64,000 nt of DNA from Acanthosoma haemorrhoidale (taxonomy: Eukaryota > Arthropoda > Insecta > Hemiptera > Acanthosomatidae): assembly GCA_930367205.1 (NCBI GenBank), contig OV884014.1, positions 73,015,104-73,079,103 of the forward strand, read 5' to 3'. The notes beneath the pieces were generated by a model. The model saw only the letters and a program-made list of their open reading frames with translations, did no database searches and was not told the DNA's origin. A program made the translations under genes and the position numbers. Positions 63,981 through 64,000 of the stretch are shown piece after piece (the stretch's first letter is position 1; every line of letters starts with the position of its first letter).

Positions 63981-64000
63981 CCCCCTCTCTCATAACATGA
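63907..64000. repeat. (TC)n microsatellite with conserved 3' flank, cut by the window edge
   Basis: About 85 bp of TC repeats ending CCCCCTCTCTCATAACATGA, the same terminal sequence as the array at 42200-42313. The element continues beyond the window. Confidence 0.8.

Noticed and set aside
1..64000. CRISPR arrays, bacterial operons or phage-like systems
   Set aside because: Spliced animal genes and eukaryotic transposons account for the window; no spaced direct-repeat array was seen.

Overview
The window is nuclear DNA of an arthropod, most likely an insect. It is AT-rich throughout, its genes are split by GT-AG introns, and it is sprinkled with decayed DNA transposons, tRNA-derived SINEs and microsatellites. 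The recognisable genes are conserved animal genes (NOMO, SNX17, an ankyrin-type giant tail) plus a secreted protein of the arthropod group-7 mite-allergen type. There is no sign of bacterial, plasmid or viral organisation.

Layout. (1) 1-8490 is mostly non-coding: a deleted mariner-like element (898-1777), two SINE copies (near 3371 and 4861) and low-complexity DNA. (2) At 8494-8673 and 14450-14552 (+) lie two exons whose splice phase matches, probably the 3' end of a membrane-protein gene with weak resemblance to Na+/H+ exchangers. The intron between them contains, on the opposite strand, an apparently intronless gene for a secreted group-7-allergen-like protein (12742-13491). (3) 15167-17187 is a graveyard of transposons: about 280-bp inverted repeats flank a frameshifted ORF with a Cys-rich tail, next to a broken pogo/Tigger helix-turn-helix. 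(4) 19391-30152 (-) is a complete NOMO gene of 18 exons encoding 1178 aa. (5) 32094-38462 (+) is a complete SNX17 gene of 10 exons encoding 476 aa, arranged head-to-head with NOMO across 1.94 kb. (6) 38463-50687 is intergenic, with MITEs of the mariner and hAT types, SINEs and microsatellites. (7) 50688-60993 (-) holds the 3' part of a very large gene, best matched to the neuronal giant ankyrin (Ank2-type) tail: four exons, including one of 6.9 kb. Its 5' exons should lie beyond the right edge. (8) 60994-64000 is probably an intron of that gene and ends in a TC microsatellite.

The genes do not form a pathway. NOMO belongs to the ER multipass translocon, SNX17 is an endosomal recycling adaptor, and the ankyrin tail belongs to the axonal spectrin/microtubule skeleton. 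NOMO and SNX17 may share a regulatory region. Exon structures were derived by reading splice sites and frame by hand; both complete genes stay in frame across all exons at close to their usual lengths. I found no convincing undescribed system. The observations most worth checking are the inverted-repeat element at 15167-16959, the nested gene, the SINE family with a shared tail, and the row of symmetric phase-1 exons in the ankyrin-like tail.
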